Below, piece by piece: positions 27,379 to 36,628 of a stretch of DNA of 64,000 nucleotides. The stretch is taken from assembly GCF_014529935.1 (NCBI RefSeq), contig NZ_JACVFC010000001.1, positions 3,658,001 through 3,722,000 on the forward strand, in the 5' to 3' direction. Made by a program: the position numbers and the translations under genes. A model generated the notes under the pieces. That model saw only the letters and a list, made by a program, of their open reading frames with translations. It was not told where the DNA came from and ran no database searches. The stretch is from Chitinophaga qingshengii (GTDB lineage: Bacteria; Bacteroidota; Bacteroidia; Chitinophagales; Chitinophagaceae). The first letter of the stretch is position 1; every line of letters starts with the position of its first letter.

Positions 27379-27411
27379 AAAAGGCCTCCAGCATCACACT
27401 GAAGGCCTTTT
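27379..27411. terminator. Terminator between DUF3108-like gene and DUF6934 island
   Basis: AAAAGGCCT / AGGCCTTTT stem (with an inner CAG/CTG) flanked by A- and T-runs; usable from both directions. Confidence 0.8.
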
Positions 27412-27427
27412 CATATAAATACATCCA

Positions 27428-28714
27428 TTAAGCGCGTGTCTTCTTCAACTTCACCTCCACCTTCTCTCCGGGCTTATCTATCGTCACCACTTTCTTCACA
27501 GTAGCGCCGGCGCCTACACTATAATTCCGGCTCACCGTATTAGCGGAAGTACCCTGAAACATACCGTTGATATAATGGTCTGTATACCCCACTACTTCAC
27601 TTTGACTATAGCCATGAGAAAAATTAAATTCGGTATACAGCAGGTATTCTCCCGGCATCAGGTTTACAAATTCAAAGTGCCCGGCATCATCGTATACGGT
27701 AGTACTTTTAATACATTGGGCGGCATCGTCTGAAAGGGCGATTCCTTCCCGGCCTTTTTTCCGCTGGTCTTCATTGACTTTAATCCATTCTTTAAAGTAA
27801 TCGTTGTAAGGTATCAGGATGACTTGTGTACCACGACTGGCCACCTGTTTGGCTTTTATATTCACCACCTGTAATTTGTTGCGCTCATCGAAATCACGGG
27901 CAAATACCTGACCGGTGATGACAGCATCACCGCCTTGTACCATTTGCAGGGTCTTTGTTTTATCGAAAGGCGCTTTGATAGAGTTGAAGTCTGTTTCCAT
28001 ATCTATCATTTTCACCTCCTGACCATTGGCGAACATATCTGTCCTCCAGAGGCGGCGGGTCTTTTTATCGATAAGAGAGATCATCCTGTCATTGGTAGAA
28101 GGCTCTACGACGGTTACTTCCCATACGTCATGTTTACCGGTGAATTTGCTGACATAAACGTTGCTCTTCACTTCTGTTACGAGGGCCTTTTTCACATTGT
28201 CAGTATTGGTAGGTTTGTATTCGTACACGGAAAAATCGGTCTTATAACCGGTAGTGAGTGGCAGGAGCGACAAAATAAAAGGATAGGTATAACTGTCAAC
28301 GAAGGACCTGTTGCCGGCTTCTTTGATTTGTTTTTTCTCACCTGTTTTTTTGTCGATGTGATATCCGGTGATATCAGAGCCGAAGTTCACCACCAGGTCT
28401 TTCATGGTGTTATGAGAGGCAAGATAGATCGGTTTGAAGGTATTGAGATCTGATACGGCAGTGTCTTTCCACGGCTCCAGTCCGATGATAGCAGTGGTAG
28501 TAGTAAGGGAAAGCCTGTTACCGTCGGTATTAACACCAATGGTAAAGGTGCCGATGGGTAATTCCTTGCCTTCATGCTGGGCAAAACAAGCTAAGGTTTG
28601 TTGACCGTTCTGCAGCAGCTTCGGGTCGAATTTACCTTGAGCCAGGACTTTTCCTGTTATGATCGCCAGCAATGCAGCGGCTATGGGTATGAGTTTACGA
28701 AATGGAGATTGCAT
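27428..28714 (-). CDS. Secreted DUF3108-like protein
   Basis: 428 residues. Signal peptide (about 1-25, AAALLAIITGKVLAQ). The middle part (YTYPFILSLLPLTTGYKTDF, VYEYKP, VWEVTVVEPSTNDRMISLID, TRRLWRTDM) resembles the DUF3108 fold, a periplasmic lipid-carrier-like beta structure. The C-terminal 180 residues contain a carboxypeptidase-regulatory-like beta domain (GHFEFVNLMPGEYLLYTEF). Monocistronic, with TAATTTTG promoter box upstream (28740-28747 on the complement). Function unknown. Family assignment is moderate. Confidence 0.6.
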   Translation of the reverse strand: MQSPFRKLIPIAAALLAIITGKVLAQGKFDPKLLQNGQQTLACFAQHEGKELPIGTFTIGVNTDGNRLSLTTTTAIIGLEPWKDTAVSDLNTFKPIYLASHNTMKDLVVNFGSDITGYHIDKKTGEKKQIKEAGNRSFVDSYTYPFILSLLPLTTGYKTDFSVYEYKPTNTDNVKKALVTEVKSNVYVSKFTGKHDVWEVTVVEPSTNDRMISLIDKKTRRLWRTDMFANGQEVKMIDMETDFNSIKAPFDKTKTLQMVQGGDAVITGQVFARDFDERNKLQVVNIKAKQVASRGTQVILIPYNDYFKEWIKVNEDQRKKGREGIALSDDAAQCIKSTTVYDDAGHFEFVNLMPGEYLLYTEFNFSHGYSQSEVVGYTDHYINGMFQGTSANTVSRNYSVGAGATVKKVVTIDKPGEKVEVKLKKTRA

Positions 28715-28739
28715 AGTGCGGATGGTTTAACTAACCTTG

Positions 28740-28747
28740 CAAAATTA
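28740..28747 (-). promoter_or_regulatory. -7 promoter box for the DUF3108-like gene
   Basis: TAATTTTG on the - strand, 25 bases before the ATG; matches TAnnTTTG. Confidence 0.5.
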
Positions 28748-28949
28748 GGTGTTCGGCTGCACAACAAAAAAGCGCGCAGCCCAAATAGTTGAAAACCTTA
28801 TGGGTTTAAAGGTACTCTGAACATGGGCAATGCTGTTTTATCTGACCATGCAAACTAGGTTTTTCAATAAACAGGACCTATACCGGGAAACCAGTAAATA
28901 TAATTCCAATAGCCCCCGACACAATGATTGTAAATTGTATGCAAATGAA

Positions 28950-28983
28950 AAAGGCTCCCAACGCATCCGCGCTGAAAGCCTTT
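28950..28983 (-). terminator. Terminator of tRNA gene
   Basis: On the - strand AAAGGCT...AGCCTTTTTC with an inner CAGCG/CGTTG stem, 10 bases after the tRNA 3' end. Confidence 0.75.
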
Positions 28984-28992
28984 AGTGTAGTG

Positions 28993-29066
28993 TGCTCCCA
29001 CCAGGGCATGATCCTGGGACCCCCTGATTATGAGTCAGGTGCTCTAACCAACTGAGCTATAGGAGC
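28993..29066 (-). tRNA. tRNA with CAU anticodon (elongator Met, or Ile2)
   Basis: 74-nt cloverleaf on the - strand: acceptor GCTCCTA/TGGGAGC, D-arm GCTC-AGTTGGTTA-GAGC, anticodon arm CCTGA-CTCATAA-TCAGG (anticodon CAT), variable GGGTC, T-arm CCAGG-ATCATGC-CCTGG, discriminator A. CCA is not encoded. A G1-C72 pair rules out the bacterial initiator type. The T-loop reads ATCATGC rather than the usual TTCRANN, so positions 54 and 58 appear exchanged. Whether the first anticodon base becomes lysidine (Ile) cannot be told from sequence. Confidence 0.92.
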
Positions 29067-29198
29067 CGTTCCGAAGAACTAAAATTCCCCTTTTTCAAGG
29101 GACGGCAAAGTTAATTATTTCCCGGAATTATCCTAAATTTTTTTTATCCGTGCCCACGTATACGCCTATACTTAAAAAAACTGCTTTCTTTGTATACT

Positions 29199-29825
29199 AT
29201 GAAAGGCATTAAAAACATCATCTTCGACCTGGGAGGTGTCATCCTCAATATAGATCATCAATTGACCCGCGAGGCTTTCACGGCCCTGGGGGTGGAGCAT
29301 TTTGAGCAGCTGTATAATCAGTTCAAGGGTTCCCGGCTGTTCGACAACCTGGAAACGGGGCATATTACGCCGGAAGCGTTCCTGGCGGAAATGAAAAAAC
29401 ACGTGGCGGAAGGGGTGACGGACGAGCAGATCATCGCTGCCTGGAATGCTATGTTGCTGGATTTCCCGTTACAGCGTTTACAGTTGCTGCAGCAGCTGCG
29501 GCAGCATTATGGCCTGTACCTGTTGAGTAATACCAATGCGATCCACCTGGAAACGTTCAATAAGATATTGCAGGAAAGCCGGGGTATCCCGTCGCTGTCG
29601 GTGTTTTTCGACAAGGCGTATTATTCCCATTTGATGGGCTACCGCAAGCCTGACAAGGAATCTTATCTGATGGTGCTGGAGGAGAACGGGCTGAAAGCGG
29701 AGGAAACGTTGTTTATTGATGACACATTGCCCAATATAGAAGGAGCGAAGATAGTGGGGCTGCAAACGCTGCATTTACAGGCGCCCAAAACGATACTGGA
29801 TATTTTCAGGCCGCAGAACGGCTGA
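29199..29825 (+). CDS. HAD-superfamily (subfamily IA) phosphatase
   Basis: 208 residues from ATG 29199 (an ATG at 29190 is less likely). HAD motif I IFDLGGVILNID, motif II region LLSNTNAIH, motif III Lys in GYRKPDKESY, and motif IV LFIDDTLPNIEGA. The helical cap between motifs I and II places it with small-metabolite phosphatases such as YihX-like alpha-D-glucose-1-phosphate phosphatase. Substrate uncertain. Ends at a strong terminator. Confidence 0.88.
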   Translation: MKGIKNIIFDLGGVILNIDHQLTREAFTALGVEHFEQLYNQFKGSRLFDNLETGHITPEAFLAEMKKHVAEGVTDEQIIAAWNAMLLDFPLQRLQLLQQLRQHYGLYLLSNTNAIHLETFNKILQESRGIPSLSVFFDKAYYSHLMGYRKPDKESYLMVLEENGLKAEETLFIDDTLPNIEGAKIVGLQTLHLQAPKTILDIFRPQNG

Positions 29826-29836
29826 TTATAAAAAAT

Positions 29837-29867
29837 AAAAAAGGCCGCGATGGCGGCCTTTTTTTTA
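29837..29867. terminator. Bidirectional terminator
   Basis: AAAAAAGGCCGC / GCGGCCTTTTTT with loop GATG, between the convergent HAD and DUF4834 genes. Confidence 0.9.
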
Positions 29868-30113
29868 TTTGATTTCTTCAAAGTCGATGTAGTCATCCTT
29901 ACGCGGCTTCGGTCCCTGATGCTGGGACGAGCCGGGCGGTGTATATCCTCGTTGGGCAGCCTGCTGGTCTTCGTACTGTTGCCGCATGTGCTGCTGGATG
30001 TCACTCATCTGTTTACGAACCGCCTTGGTGGACCTGTAAACCGGTATGATAAAGTCAAATACCAGCTTATACAGCAGCCACGCAAAAAACACGTATAGTA
30101 TAAGTTTCAACAT
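29865..30113 (-). CDS. DUF4834 family small membrane protein
   Basis: 82 residues. One N-terminal transmembrane helix (LILYVFFAWLLYKLVFDFIIPV), then a charged linker (STKAVRKQMSDIQQHM) and the ending KDDYIDFEEIK that marks DUF4834. Probably an inner-membrane anchored protein of unknown role. Last of three - strand small membrane-protein genes. Confidence 0.85.
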   Translation of the reverse strand: MLKLILYVFFAWLLYKLVFDFIIPVYRSTKAVRKQMSDIQQHMRQQYEDQQAAQRGYTPPGSSQHQGPKPRKDDYIDFEEIK

Positions 30114-30192
30114 AGTGCGACAAAGGTAGCAGATTATCTTTCCGTTAACCGGATAACCCGCTGATTTTAAGGTTTCTTTAACGTTGCCGGCG

Positions 30193-30543
30193 CTACAATC
30201 CCAGCAGGGCAGCGCTCGTCAGCGCTTCCTTTTTATTGTACTCCCAGGTAAGTTTACGGTGATTGATAGCGTCGATGATGGTGCCGATGGCACAAAAGCC
30301 GAGGGTCACGAAATAGAGAATGCCCATGCCGATCTGGCCGAGCAGGAAACGTTGCACACCCGCGGTGCCTATCAGTCCGATCAGGCTGCAGATGAGTATT
30401 ACCTGCGGATCTTTCCGCCGGGACTGGTACAGCGCCAGAAAACGTTGTTTGTTTTCGGAGTTGTAGCCTTTGGTTAATTCCTGCAACCACATCATTTCTT
30501 CAGGTTCGATGCCGGGTAACATGGCAAATGAAAAATCAGACAT
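30193..30543 (-). CDS. TM2 domain protein
   Basis: 116 residues. Cytoplasmic N-terminal helix region, then TM2 hallmark: first helix ILICSLIGLIGTAGVQRFLLG, the 'D/Q-RF-lG' turn and GILYFVTLGFCAIGTIIDAI. TM2 proteins are small membrane proteins without a known enzymatic role. It starts 9 bases after the DUF2752 gene, so they are co-transcribed. Confidence 0.9.
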   Translation of the reverse strand: MSDFSFAMLPGIEPEEMMWLQELTKGYNSENKQRFLALYQSRRKDPQVILICSLIGLIGTAGVQRFLLGQIGMGILYFVTLGFCAIGTIIDAINHRKLTWEYNKKEALTSAALLGL

Positions 30544-30552
30544 AACGATTAT

Positions 30553-30837
30553 TTATAATTTTAATTCTAATCGGGCGAGTTGAATGATACGATACATTAA
30601 TATAAGGACGGCGACCGGCGACAGCCAGTGATGCTGTATGGCCTCCTGCCAGTGGCCGTGCAGCAGAAAATGGATACCGTGGCCTAACCCGCAACCCGGG
30701 CAAAACGGGATACCCGCTTGTTTAAACAGGCACAGGGAAGATTGGCCGGCAGCCGGGTCCAGCAAAAATAAACACAGCAGACCTGCCGGCCAGGCCAGCA
30801 ATTCCAGGTTTACTTTGCGGAAAAAGGCAAATATCAT
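30553..30837 (-). CDS. DUF2752 family membrane protein
   Basis: 94 residues, two to three hydrophobic segments and the DUF2752 signature CPGCGLGHGIHFLLHGHW. The Cys pair and conserved Gly/His suggest metal or redox function, unproven. First gene of a DUF2752-TM2-DUF4834 cluster, a pairing often seen in Bacteroidetes. Confidence 0.88.
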   Translation of the reverse strand: MIFAFFRKVNLELLAWPAGLLCLFLLDPAAGQSSLCLFKQAGIPFCPGCGLGHGIHFLLHGHWQEAIQHHWLSPVAVLILMYRIIQLARLELKL

Positions 30838-30906
30838 TAAAAAAAATTAAATATGTTGTTCTGATGGGGCTGCTTCGCGGTATCAATTCCCTTCAAGTTA
30901 AAGAAT

Positions 30907-30938
30907 TTGTTTTTCAATCAAAATAATTTGTAGATTTG
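30907..30938 (+). promoter_or_regulatory. rimP-nusA-infB promoter
   Basis: TTG at 30907-30909 and TAGATTTG at 30931-30938, spacing 21, a near-perfect Bacteroidetes vegetative promoter. Predicted start near 30943, giving a 55-base leader filled by the hairpin at 30957-30995. Confidence 0.7.
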
Positions 30939-30956
30939 CATCAGGAAAAATGATTC

Positions 30957-30995
30957 AAACGAAGGGGACGAGAGAACGTCCCCTTCTCGTTTTTT
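30957..30995 (+). terminator. Terminator-like hairpin in rimP leader (candidate attenuator)
   Basis: Perfect 10-bp stem GAAGGGGACG / CGTCCCCTTC (30961-30970 and 30977-30986), loop AGAGAA, followed by TCG and T6. An outer CAAA/GTTT stem can add 4 bp. It ends 2 bases before the rimP ATG and lies inside the predicted transcript. Confidence 0.75.
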
Positions 30996-30997
30996 GT

Positions 30998-31462
30998 ATG
31001 GCAAACGAACAAGTGATAAAAGCTATCCGGGAATTAGCAGAAGGACTGCTTGCAAATGATCCCGACAATTTTTTGGTAGAAATCAGGATAAAACCCACCA
31101 ATAACGTAAAACTCTTTATAGATGGGGATAAAGGGATACCGGTAGACAAGCTGGTGTCGTTTAACCGTAAACTCTACGCACTGCTGGAAACCAGCGAGCT
31201 CTTTCCCGACAACGATTTCTCCCTGGAAGTTTCGTCCCCCGGGCTGGATGAGCCCCTGAAACTGCACAGACAGTACCTGAAAAATATTGGCCGCAAAGTG
31301 GAAGTCACTCTCCTTGACGGTGCAGTGAAAGAAGGTACATTGCTGGAGGTTACGGATGACTCCATCACCATTGAGGAAACTATCGGCAAAAAGAAAGAAA
31401 CCAAACAAACGGCATTAAAACTAAATGAAATAAAGCACACCAAAGTGTGCATCGTGTTTTAA
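30998..31462 (+). CDS. rimP: Ribosome maturation factor RimP
   Basis: 154 residues. ATG 30998 was chosen; the upstream in-frame ATG at 30950 would be translated through the leader hairpin and yields non-homologous residues. Two-domain RimP fold: alpha/beta N-domain (VEIRIKPTNNVKLFIDGDKG, then SRKLY-type helix FNRKLYALLE), the hallmark FSLEVSSPGLDEPLK, and the SH3-like C-domain (GRKVEVTLLDGAVKEGTL). RimP assists 30S subunit maturation. First gene of rimP-nusA-infB. Confidence 0.93.
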   Translation: MANEQVIKAIRELAEGLLANDPDNFLVEIRIKPTNNVKLFIDGDKGIPVDKLVSFNRKLYALLETSELFPDNDFSLEVSSPGLDEPLKLHRQYLKNIGRKVEVTLLDGAVKEGTLLEVTDDSITIEETIGKKKETKQTALKLNEIKHTKVCIVF

Positions 31463-31478
31463 AACATAATAAATAAAC

Positions 31479-32726
31479 ATGGCTAGTATTAACCTGATTG
31501 AGTCATTCACCGAGTTTAAGGAGGCGGAAAACATTGACCGCCCTACGTTGATGAAGGTATTGGAAGATGTGTTCAAAACACTGCTGCGGAAAAAGTATGG
31601 CTCAGATGAGAACTTTGATGTGATCGTAAATACAGAGAAAGGTGACCTTGAAATATTACGCCGCCGCACTATCGTGTCTGACGGTGAAGTGGAAGATGAT
31701 AATACACAAATCGCCTACACGGAAGCCATTAAAATTGAACCGGACTACCAGATAGGGGAAGAACTGTACGAAGAAGTGGAAATCCTCGACTTCGGCCGCA
31801 GAGCCATCCTCGCCGCTAAACAAACCCTTTCCGCCCGTATCGGCGACCTGAAAAAGAACATCCTGGTTAAGAAATATGCCGATAAAGCCGGCGAAATTGT
31901 TACCGGGGAAGTATACCAGGTTTGGAAAAAAGAAGTTTTATTGCTTGATGATGAAGGGAATGAGTTAATTTTGCCCAAATCGGAACAAATCCCGACAGAT
32001 TATTTCAAAAAAGGAGAAAATGTAAGAGCGGTAGTAAAGAAAGTGGAAATGAAGAACAACGCACCACTCATCATTCTTTCCCGTACACATCCATCCTTCC
32101 TGGCTAAATTGCTGGAAATTGAAGTACCTGAGATATTTGACGGCCTGATTGTGATCAAGAAAATCGTCCGCGAACCCGGCGAAAGAGCCAAAGTGGCTGT
32201 TGAGTCCTACGACGACCGTATCGACCCGGTAGGCGCCTGCGTTGGTATGAAAGGCAGCCGCATCCACGGTATCGTGCGTGAGCTCAGAAACGAAAATATC
32301 GATATCATTAACTATACTACCAACATACAGCTGTTGATTCAGCGCTCCCTCACACCCGCCCGAATCAGCCGCATGGAAGTAGATGGCGAAAATAAATACG
32401 CTTCCGTTTACCTCAACCCTGACCAGGTATCACTGGCCATCGGTAAAAAAGGCGTTAACATCAAACTCGCCTGTGAACTGACAGGCTACGAAATTGATGT
32501 CTTCCGCGATGAAGCCCAGGAACAGGCTGAATTTGATATCGATCTGGAAGAATTCTCTGATGAAATCGAAGAATGGATCATTGACGAACTGAAAAGAATA
32601 GGTTGTGACACTGCCCGCAGCGTATTAGAGCTGACCACTGAAGAACTGGTTCGCCGTTCGGATCTGGAAGAAGAGACAGTGCAGGATGTAAGAAGAATAT
32701 TACAGGAAGAGTTTGACAAAGAATAA
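31479..32726 (+). CDS. nusA: Transcription termination/antitermination factor NusA
   Basis: 415 residues. N-terminal RNA polymerase-binding domain (1-125, [24 protein letters not shown]), S1 domain ([19 protein letters not shown]), two KH domains ([21 protein letters not shown] and [20 protein letters not shown], each a single motif). The C-terminal acidic helical tail is shorter than in E. coli, normal for Bacteroidetes. It lies 16 bases after rimP. NusA modulates pausing, termination and antitermination, and so could act on the hairpin in its own leader. Confidence 0.96.
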   Translation: MASINLIESFTEFKEAENIDRPTLMKVLEDVFKTLLRKKYGSDENFDVIVNTEKGDLEILRRRTIVSDGEVEDDNTQIAYTEAIKIEPDYQIGEELYEEVEILDFGRRAILAAKQTLSARIGDLKKNILVKKYADKAGEIVTGEVYQVWKKEVLLLDDEGNELILPKSEQIPTDYFKKGENVRAVVKKVEMKNNAPLIILSRTHPSFLAKLLEIEVPEIFDGLIVIKKIVREPGERAKVAVESYDDRIDPVGACVGMKGSRIHGIVRELRNENIDIINYTTNIQLLIQRSLTPARISRMEVDGENKYASVYLNPDQVSLAIGKKGVNIKLACELTGYEIDVFRDEAQEQAEFDIDLEEFSDEIEEWIIDELKRIGCDTARSVLELTTEELVRRSDLEEETVQDVRRILQEEFDKE

Positions 32727-32856
32727 AGCCCAACCAGAAACCTTCCCAGGTAAAGGGCTTATTAGAAAGGGAATTGATTTTTTCGAGTTATTGTTTAAAC
32801 GTAAAAAAACATCCCATTTGGAAGAAATGGGAAACAGGGGAGGCCCGAAATACGAT

Positions 32857-35800
32857 ATGCCTGAAACAACAAACAACACACCACGATTGCTGGCTGCAGC
32901 CAAGGAGTTTAATATTGGTAAGGAAACTCTCATCGATTTCCTTAGCAATAAAGGCTTTGATATGGACGGCTTTGGATCTCCCAATGCCCGTCTGACGGCT
33001 GTCATGTACTCAGCCCTGCAGTCGGAATTCCAACAGGACAAGGCTAACAAACGCAAAAGCGATCAGATAGCCCTGCCCAAAGGAAGCGTGTTAGAAACAA
33101 AGATGAAGAAGGAGAAAGAGGAAGCAGAGGCTGCGGCAAAAAAGAACCTGAAAGATAAAGATGAGGCTGCACCCGTAGCGGAAGCTCCCAAAGCTGAACA
33201 AGCCCCCGAACCTAAACAGGAACCTGTAAAGGAAATACCTAAAAAGGAACCTCAGGCGGCCACTCCGGCTCAACCTACCCCTCCTCCGGTAAAAGAAAAA
33301 GAGGAAGCCAAGCCTAAACAAGAACCTCCGGCTGTTACAGCTCCCCCTGTTGCGGAAGTTCCTAAAGCTCCGGCTACCCCGGCTGAACCGGAAGTGGTAA
33401 AAACAGAATCTCCTAAGATTAATGGCCCGAAAGTCATCACCACGATCGACCTCGACGCCCTTAACCGTAATAAAAAACCAGCTGCCAAAAAAGAGCAGGA
33501 AGAAAAACCAGCTCCACAACAACCCGCAGCTACCGCTCCTAAAGAGGAAAAACCACAACCAGTGGCTACCCCTCCTGTAGCGGTTAAACCGGAACCAAAA
33601 CCGGAACCAGCCGCGCCGGCTACACCTCCTCCTGCCGCTAAACAGGAAGACGTGGAAAAATCAGCACCAAAAGCGGAAAAGGTAGAAAATACCCCTCCGC
33701 CTGCAGAGAAAGTAGCGCAAACAGACAAAACCGATACGACAGCAAAAACGGAAAAAGCCGCACCGGTTGAAGATAAACCTGTAGTTAACAAAGTGGAAGA
33801 AGTATTACAAGAGGCAAAACCGGCTGCAATTAAACCGGCTAACATTCCTGTTAAACAGCCCGTAAAGGAAGAACAACGCAACACTCCGCCTGCACCCCCC
33901 GCTGCTGATAACACCACGCCTCCCCAGGACGAGCCGACCGTGATCAGTAACATCCAGGCCGAAAAATTGACCGGCCCTAAAGTAATCGGGAAAATCGAAC
34001 TGCCCGTGCAGTCCGACAGACGCGATAACAATAAAGGCAACTTCAACCGCGATGAAAAACGTAAACGTAAACGTATCATCGTAGAGAAGAAACCGGAACC
34101 CATCCAGCCGAAAGACTTCAAAGAAGGCGGTCAGCAAGGTGGTACCGGCAACAGACCCCATCACGAAAATCGCCCGCATCACGATAACCGTGGCGGCGAC
34201 AACCGCGGCGGTAACCGTAACCAACACCAGGGCCAGGGCGGACAAGGTCAAGGCCAGGGCAACCGACAAGGTGGCCAGGGCGGTAACTTCAACAGAGGTC
34301 AGGGTGGTCAACAAGGCGGCGGCTTCAACAGAGGCCAGGGCACACAAGGTCAAGGCCAGGGCAACCGACAAGGCGGCCAGGGCGGCAACTTCAACAGAGG
34401 CCAAGGTCAGGGCCAGGGCGGTAACAGACCCGGCTTCAACAGACCCGGTCAAGGCGGTAACTTCCGTCCCGGACAACGCGGCGGAGAAGATAAACGCACT
34501 GCTGAAGAAAAGGAAATCGATAAAAACGAAATCCAGAATAAAATCAAGGAAACCATGGCCAAACTCGGTGGCGGCGGTCGCGGTAAAAACGTGAAAGCCA
34601 AACACCGTAGGGAAAAACGCGAGGAAAGAGCCAGCCAGAAAGCCAGAGAGGGCGCTGAAGACAACAAACTCCAGGTAACGGAATTCGTTTCTGTAAGCGA
34701 ACTGGCCAACCTCATGGACGTGAGCTTCGCTGAAGTGATCTCCAAATGTATGGGCCTCGGTATCATGGTATCCATCAACCAACGCCTCGATGCGGAAGTA
34801 ATCGAACTGGTAGCCGGCGAATTCGGCTACGAAGTGGAATTCATCGGCCTCGATGCTGCGGAAGACTCCGAAGAAGAAGAAGACATCGACGCACCGGAAG
34901 ATCTGATGCCCCGCGCTCCGATCGTTACCATCATGGGTCACGTTGACCATGGTAAAACATCGTTGCTCGACTATATCCGTAGTGCCAATGTGGTCGCTGG
35001 TGAAGCCGGTGGTATCACCCAGCACATCGGTGCCTACCAGGTAACGACTGCCAACGGTAAAAAAATTACCTTCCTCGATACACCGGGCCACGAAGCGTTT
35101 ACCGCGATGCGTGCCCGTGGTGCCAAAGCTGCAGATATCGCGGTAATCGTGGTAGCTGCCGACGACGCCATCATGCCGCAAACAAGGGAAGCAATCTCTC
35201 ACTCTCAGGCTGCCGGCCTGCCTATGGTCTTCGCTATCAATAAAATAGATAAAGACGGCGCCAACCCTGAGAAAATTAAAGAACAACTGGCCCAACTCAA
35301 CCTCCTCGTGGAAGATTGGGGCGGTAAATACCAAAGCCAGGAAATATCCGCTAAAAGCGGCCTCAATATCGATATCCTGCTGGAAAAAATCCTGCTGGAA
35401 GCGGAACTGCTCGACCTGAAAGCTAACCCGGACCGCGAAGGCTCCGGAAGCATCGTGGAAGCATCGCTCGATAAAGGCCGTGGCTACGTTGCCTCCCTGC
35501 TGGTACAAAATGGTACCCTCCGTCAGGGCGATACCATCGTATCCGGCTCCTTCTATGGTAAAATCAAAGCCATGTTCAACGAACGCGGCCAACGTATGGA
35601 AGAAGCAGGACCGTCAATGCCGGTACAGGTACTCGGCCTCAACGGTGCGCCACAGGCTGGTGAGAAATTCAAAATGTATGAAGACGAATCTGAAGCTAAA
35701 GAAACGGCTAACCGTAGAGCCCAGATCGTCCGCGAACAAGGTATCCGTACCAAAAAACATATCACCCTCGATGAAATCGGCCGTAGGCTGGCGCTGGGTA

Positions 35801-36414
35801 ACTTTAAACAGCTCAACCTCATCATCAAGGCCGACTTCGACGGCTCTGTGGAAGCATTGAGCGACTCCCTCCAGAAACTGTCTACCGAAGAAATCGTAAT
35901 CAGTATCGTACACAAAGCCGTTGGTCAGATCACCGAATCCGACGTATTGCTCGCTACTGCCTCCGATGCCATCATCCTCGGTTTCCAGGTGCGCCCTTCT
36001 TCCCAGGCTGCCAAGCTCGCGGAAAAGGAAAACATCGAAATCCGCAACTACTCCATCATCTACGATGCGATCGACGAGATCAAAAGCGCGATGGAAGGGA
36101 TGCTGGAACCCAAAATCGAGAAAAAAGTGGTGTGCAACGTACAAGTACGCGAAACCTACAAATTCGACAAGGTTACCGTGGCCGGCTGTTTCGTACTCGA
36201 TGGCAAGCTGACCAGAAACACCCGCATCAACGTAGTACGCGATGGTATCGTAGTCCATACCGGCGAGCTCGCCTCCCTCAAACGTTATAAAGATGACGTG
36301 AAGGAAGTAGCTTCCAACATGGAGTGCGGCCTTAGTATCCGCGGCTACAGCGACTTGAGACCTGATGATATCATCGAAGGTTTCGAAGAGGTGGAAGTAA
36401 AAAGAACACTCTAA
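32857..36414 (+). CDS. infB: Translation initiation factor IF-2
   Basis: 1185 residues from ATG 32857 ([12 protein letters not shown]), preceded by AGGGGAGG. The open frame extends to a TTG at 32713 inside nusA, but the extra part is not conserved-looking. A short IF2 N-domain ([20 protein letters not shown]) is followed by a very long Lys/Pro/Ala/Glu-rich linker (about 70-400), a Gly/Gln/Asn/Arg-rich tract (about 425-545), a second IF2_N ([21 protein letters not shown]), then the GTPase domain with GHVDHGKTS (from residue 694), DTPGHE and NKID, and the C-terminal barrels. Delivers fMet-tRNA to the ribosome. The G/Q-rich tract contains a DNA-level direct repeat. Confidence 0.96.
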   Translation: MPETTNNTPRLLAAAKEFNIGKETLIDFLSNKGFDMDGFGSPNARLTAVMYSALQSEFQQDKANKRKSDQIALPKGSVLETKMKKEKEEAEAAAKKNLKDKDEAAPVAEAPKAEQAPEPKQEPVKEIPKKEPQAATPAQPTPPPVKEKEEAKPKQEPPAVTAPPVAEVPKAPATPAEPEVVKTESPKINGPKVITTIDLDALNRNKKPAAKKEQEEKPAPQQPAATAPKEEKPQPVATPPVAVKPEPKPEPAAPATPPPAAKQEDVEKSAPKAEKVENTPPPAEKVAQTDKTDTTAKTEKAAPVEDKPVVNKVEEVLQEAKPAAIKPANIPVKQPVKEEQRNTPPAPPAADNTTPPQDEPTVISNIQAEKLTGPKVIGKIELPVQSDRRDNNKGNFNRDEKRKRKRIIVEKKPEPIQPKDFKEGGQQGGTGNRPHHENRPHHDNRGGDNRGGNRNQHQGQGGQGQGQGNRQGGQGGNFNRGQGGQQGGGFNRGQGTQGQGQGNRQGGQGGNFNRGQGQGQGGNRPGFNRPGQGGNFRPGQRGGEDKRTAEEKEIDKNEIQNKIKETMAKLGGGGRGKNVKAKHRREKREERASQKAREGAEDNKLQVTEFVSVSELANLMDVSFAEVISKCMGLGIMVSINQRLDAEVIELVAGEFGYEVEFIGLDAAEDSEEEEDIDAPEDLMPRAPIVTIMGHVDHGKTSLLDYIRSANVVAGEAGGITQHIGAYQVTTANGKKITFLDTPGHEAFTAMRARGAKAADIAVIVVAADDAIMPQTREAISHSQAAGLPMVFAINKIDKDGANPEKIKEQLAQLNLLVEDWGGKYQSQEISAKSGLNIDILLEKILLEAELLDLKANPDREGSGSIVEASLDKGRGYVASLLVQNGTLRQGDTIVSGSFYGKIKAMFNERGQRMEEAGPSMPVQVLGLNGAPQAGEKFKMYEDESEAKETANRRAQIVREQGIRTKKHITLDEIGRRLALGNFKQLNLIIKADFDGSVEALSDSLQKLSTEEIVISIVHKAVGQITESDVLLATASDAIILGFQVRPSSQAAKLAEKENIEIRNYSIIYDAIDEIKSAMEGMLEPKIEKKVVCNVQVRETYKFDKVTVAGCFVLDGKLTRNTRINVVRDGIVVHTGELASLKRYKDDVKEVASNMECGLSIRGYSDLRPDDIIEGFEEVEVKRTL
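34243..34403 (+). repeat. 59-bp direct repeat in infB linker
   Basis: 34243-34301 and 34345-34403 are nearly identical (a few third-position changes), offset 102 bases (34 codons). They encode [18 protein letters not shown] RGG/GQ-rich sequence. Length variation between strains is expected. Confidence 0.85.
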
Positions 36415-36415
36415 T

Positions 36416-36506
36416 CCCGCTCCCCGGCCCCTCCGGCCGGGAGCGTATAAAAAAAGCTGTCAGAAATGGAGATACCCTCAATATCCCCGCTTTTTGACAG
36501 CTTTTT
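36416..36506 (+). terminator. Terminator of rimP-nusA-infB
   Basis: CGCTCCC/GGGAGCG hairpin (36418-36445) followed by a second, longer hairpin with AAAAAGCTGTCA / TGACAGCTTTTT arms (36451-36506) and a T-rich tail. Confidence 0.8.
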
Positions 36507-36603
36507 CTTTTCATTTATCCCAGCCAACGGAGCAAAAACAAAGGCTTATCTAAACTTTTGTTAAATCCGTCGATATTAAATACAGTCCTGATCTTTAATT
36601 GGT

Positions 36604-36611
36604 TATTTTTG
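36604..36611 (+). promoter_or_regulatory. -7 promoter box for surA-like gene
   Basis: TATTTTTG, 17 bases before ATG 36629, supports that start over the ORF start at 36599. Confidence 0.5.
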
Positions 36612-36628
36612 GATTTTACCGCTATAAT

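Noticed and set aside
32713..32856. N-terminal extension of IF-2 from a TTG inside nusA
   Set aside because: [12 protein letters not shown] at 32857 is the expected Bacteroidetes IF-2 start and has an AGGGGAGG upstream; the extension looks unrelated.
34130..34480. Possible CRISPR-like array
   Set aside because: The repeats are in frame within IF-2, unequal in spacing and encode low-complexity protein; no spacers.
34139..34594. Ala/Arg/Thr-rich + strand frame inside infB
   Set aside because: Alternate frame of the IF-2 glycine/glutamine repeat tract.
33805..35592. Long open frame on the - strand (595 codons) opposite infB
   Set aside because: Fully antisense to the well-recognised IF-2 gene; composition is that of a codon-mirrored shadow frame with no known domain.
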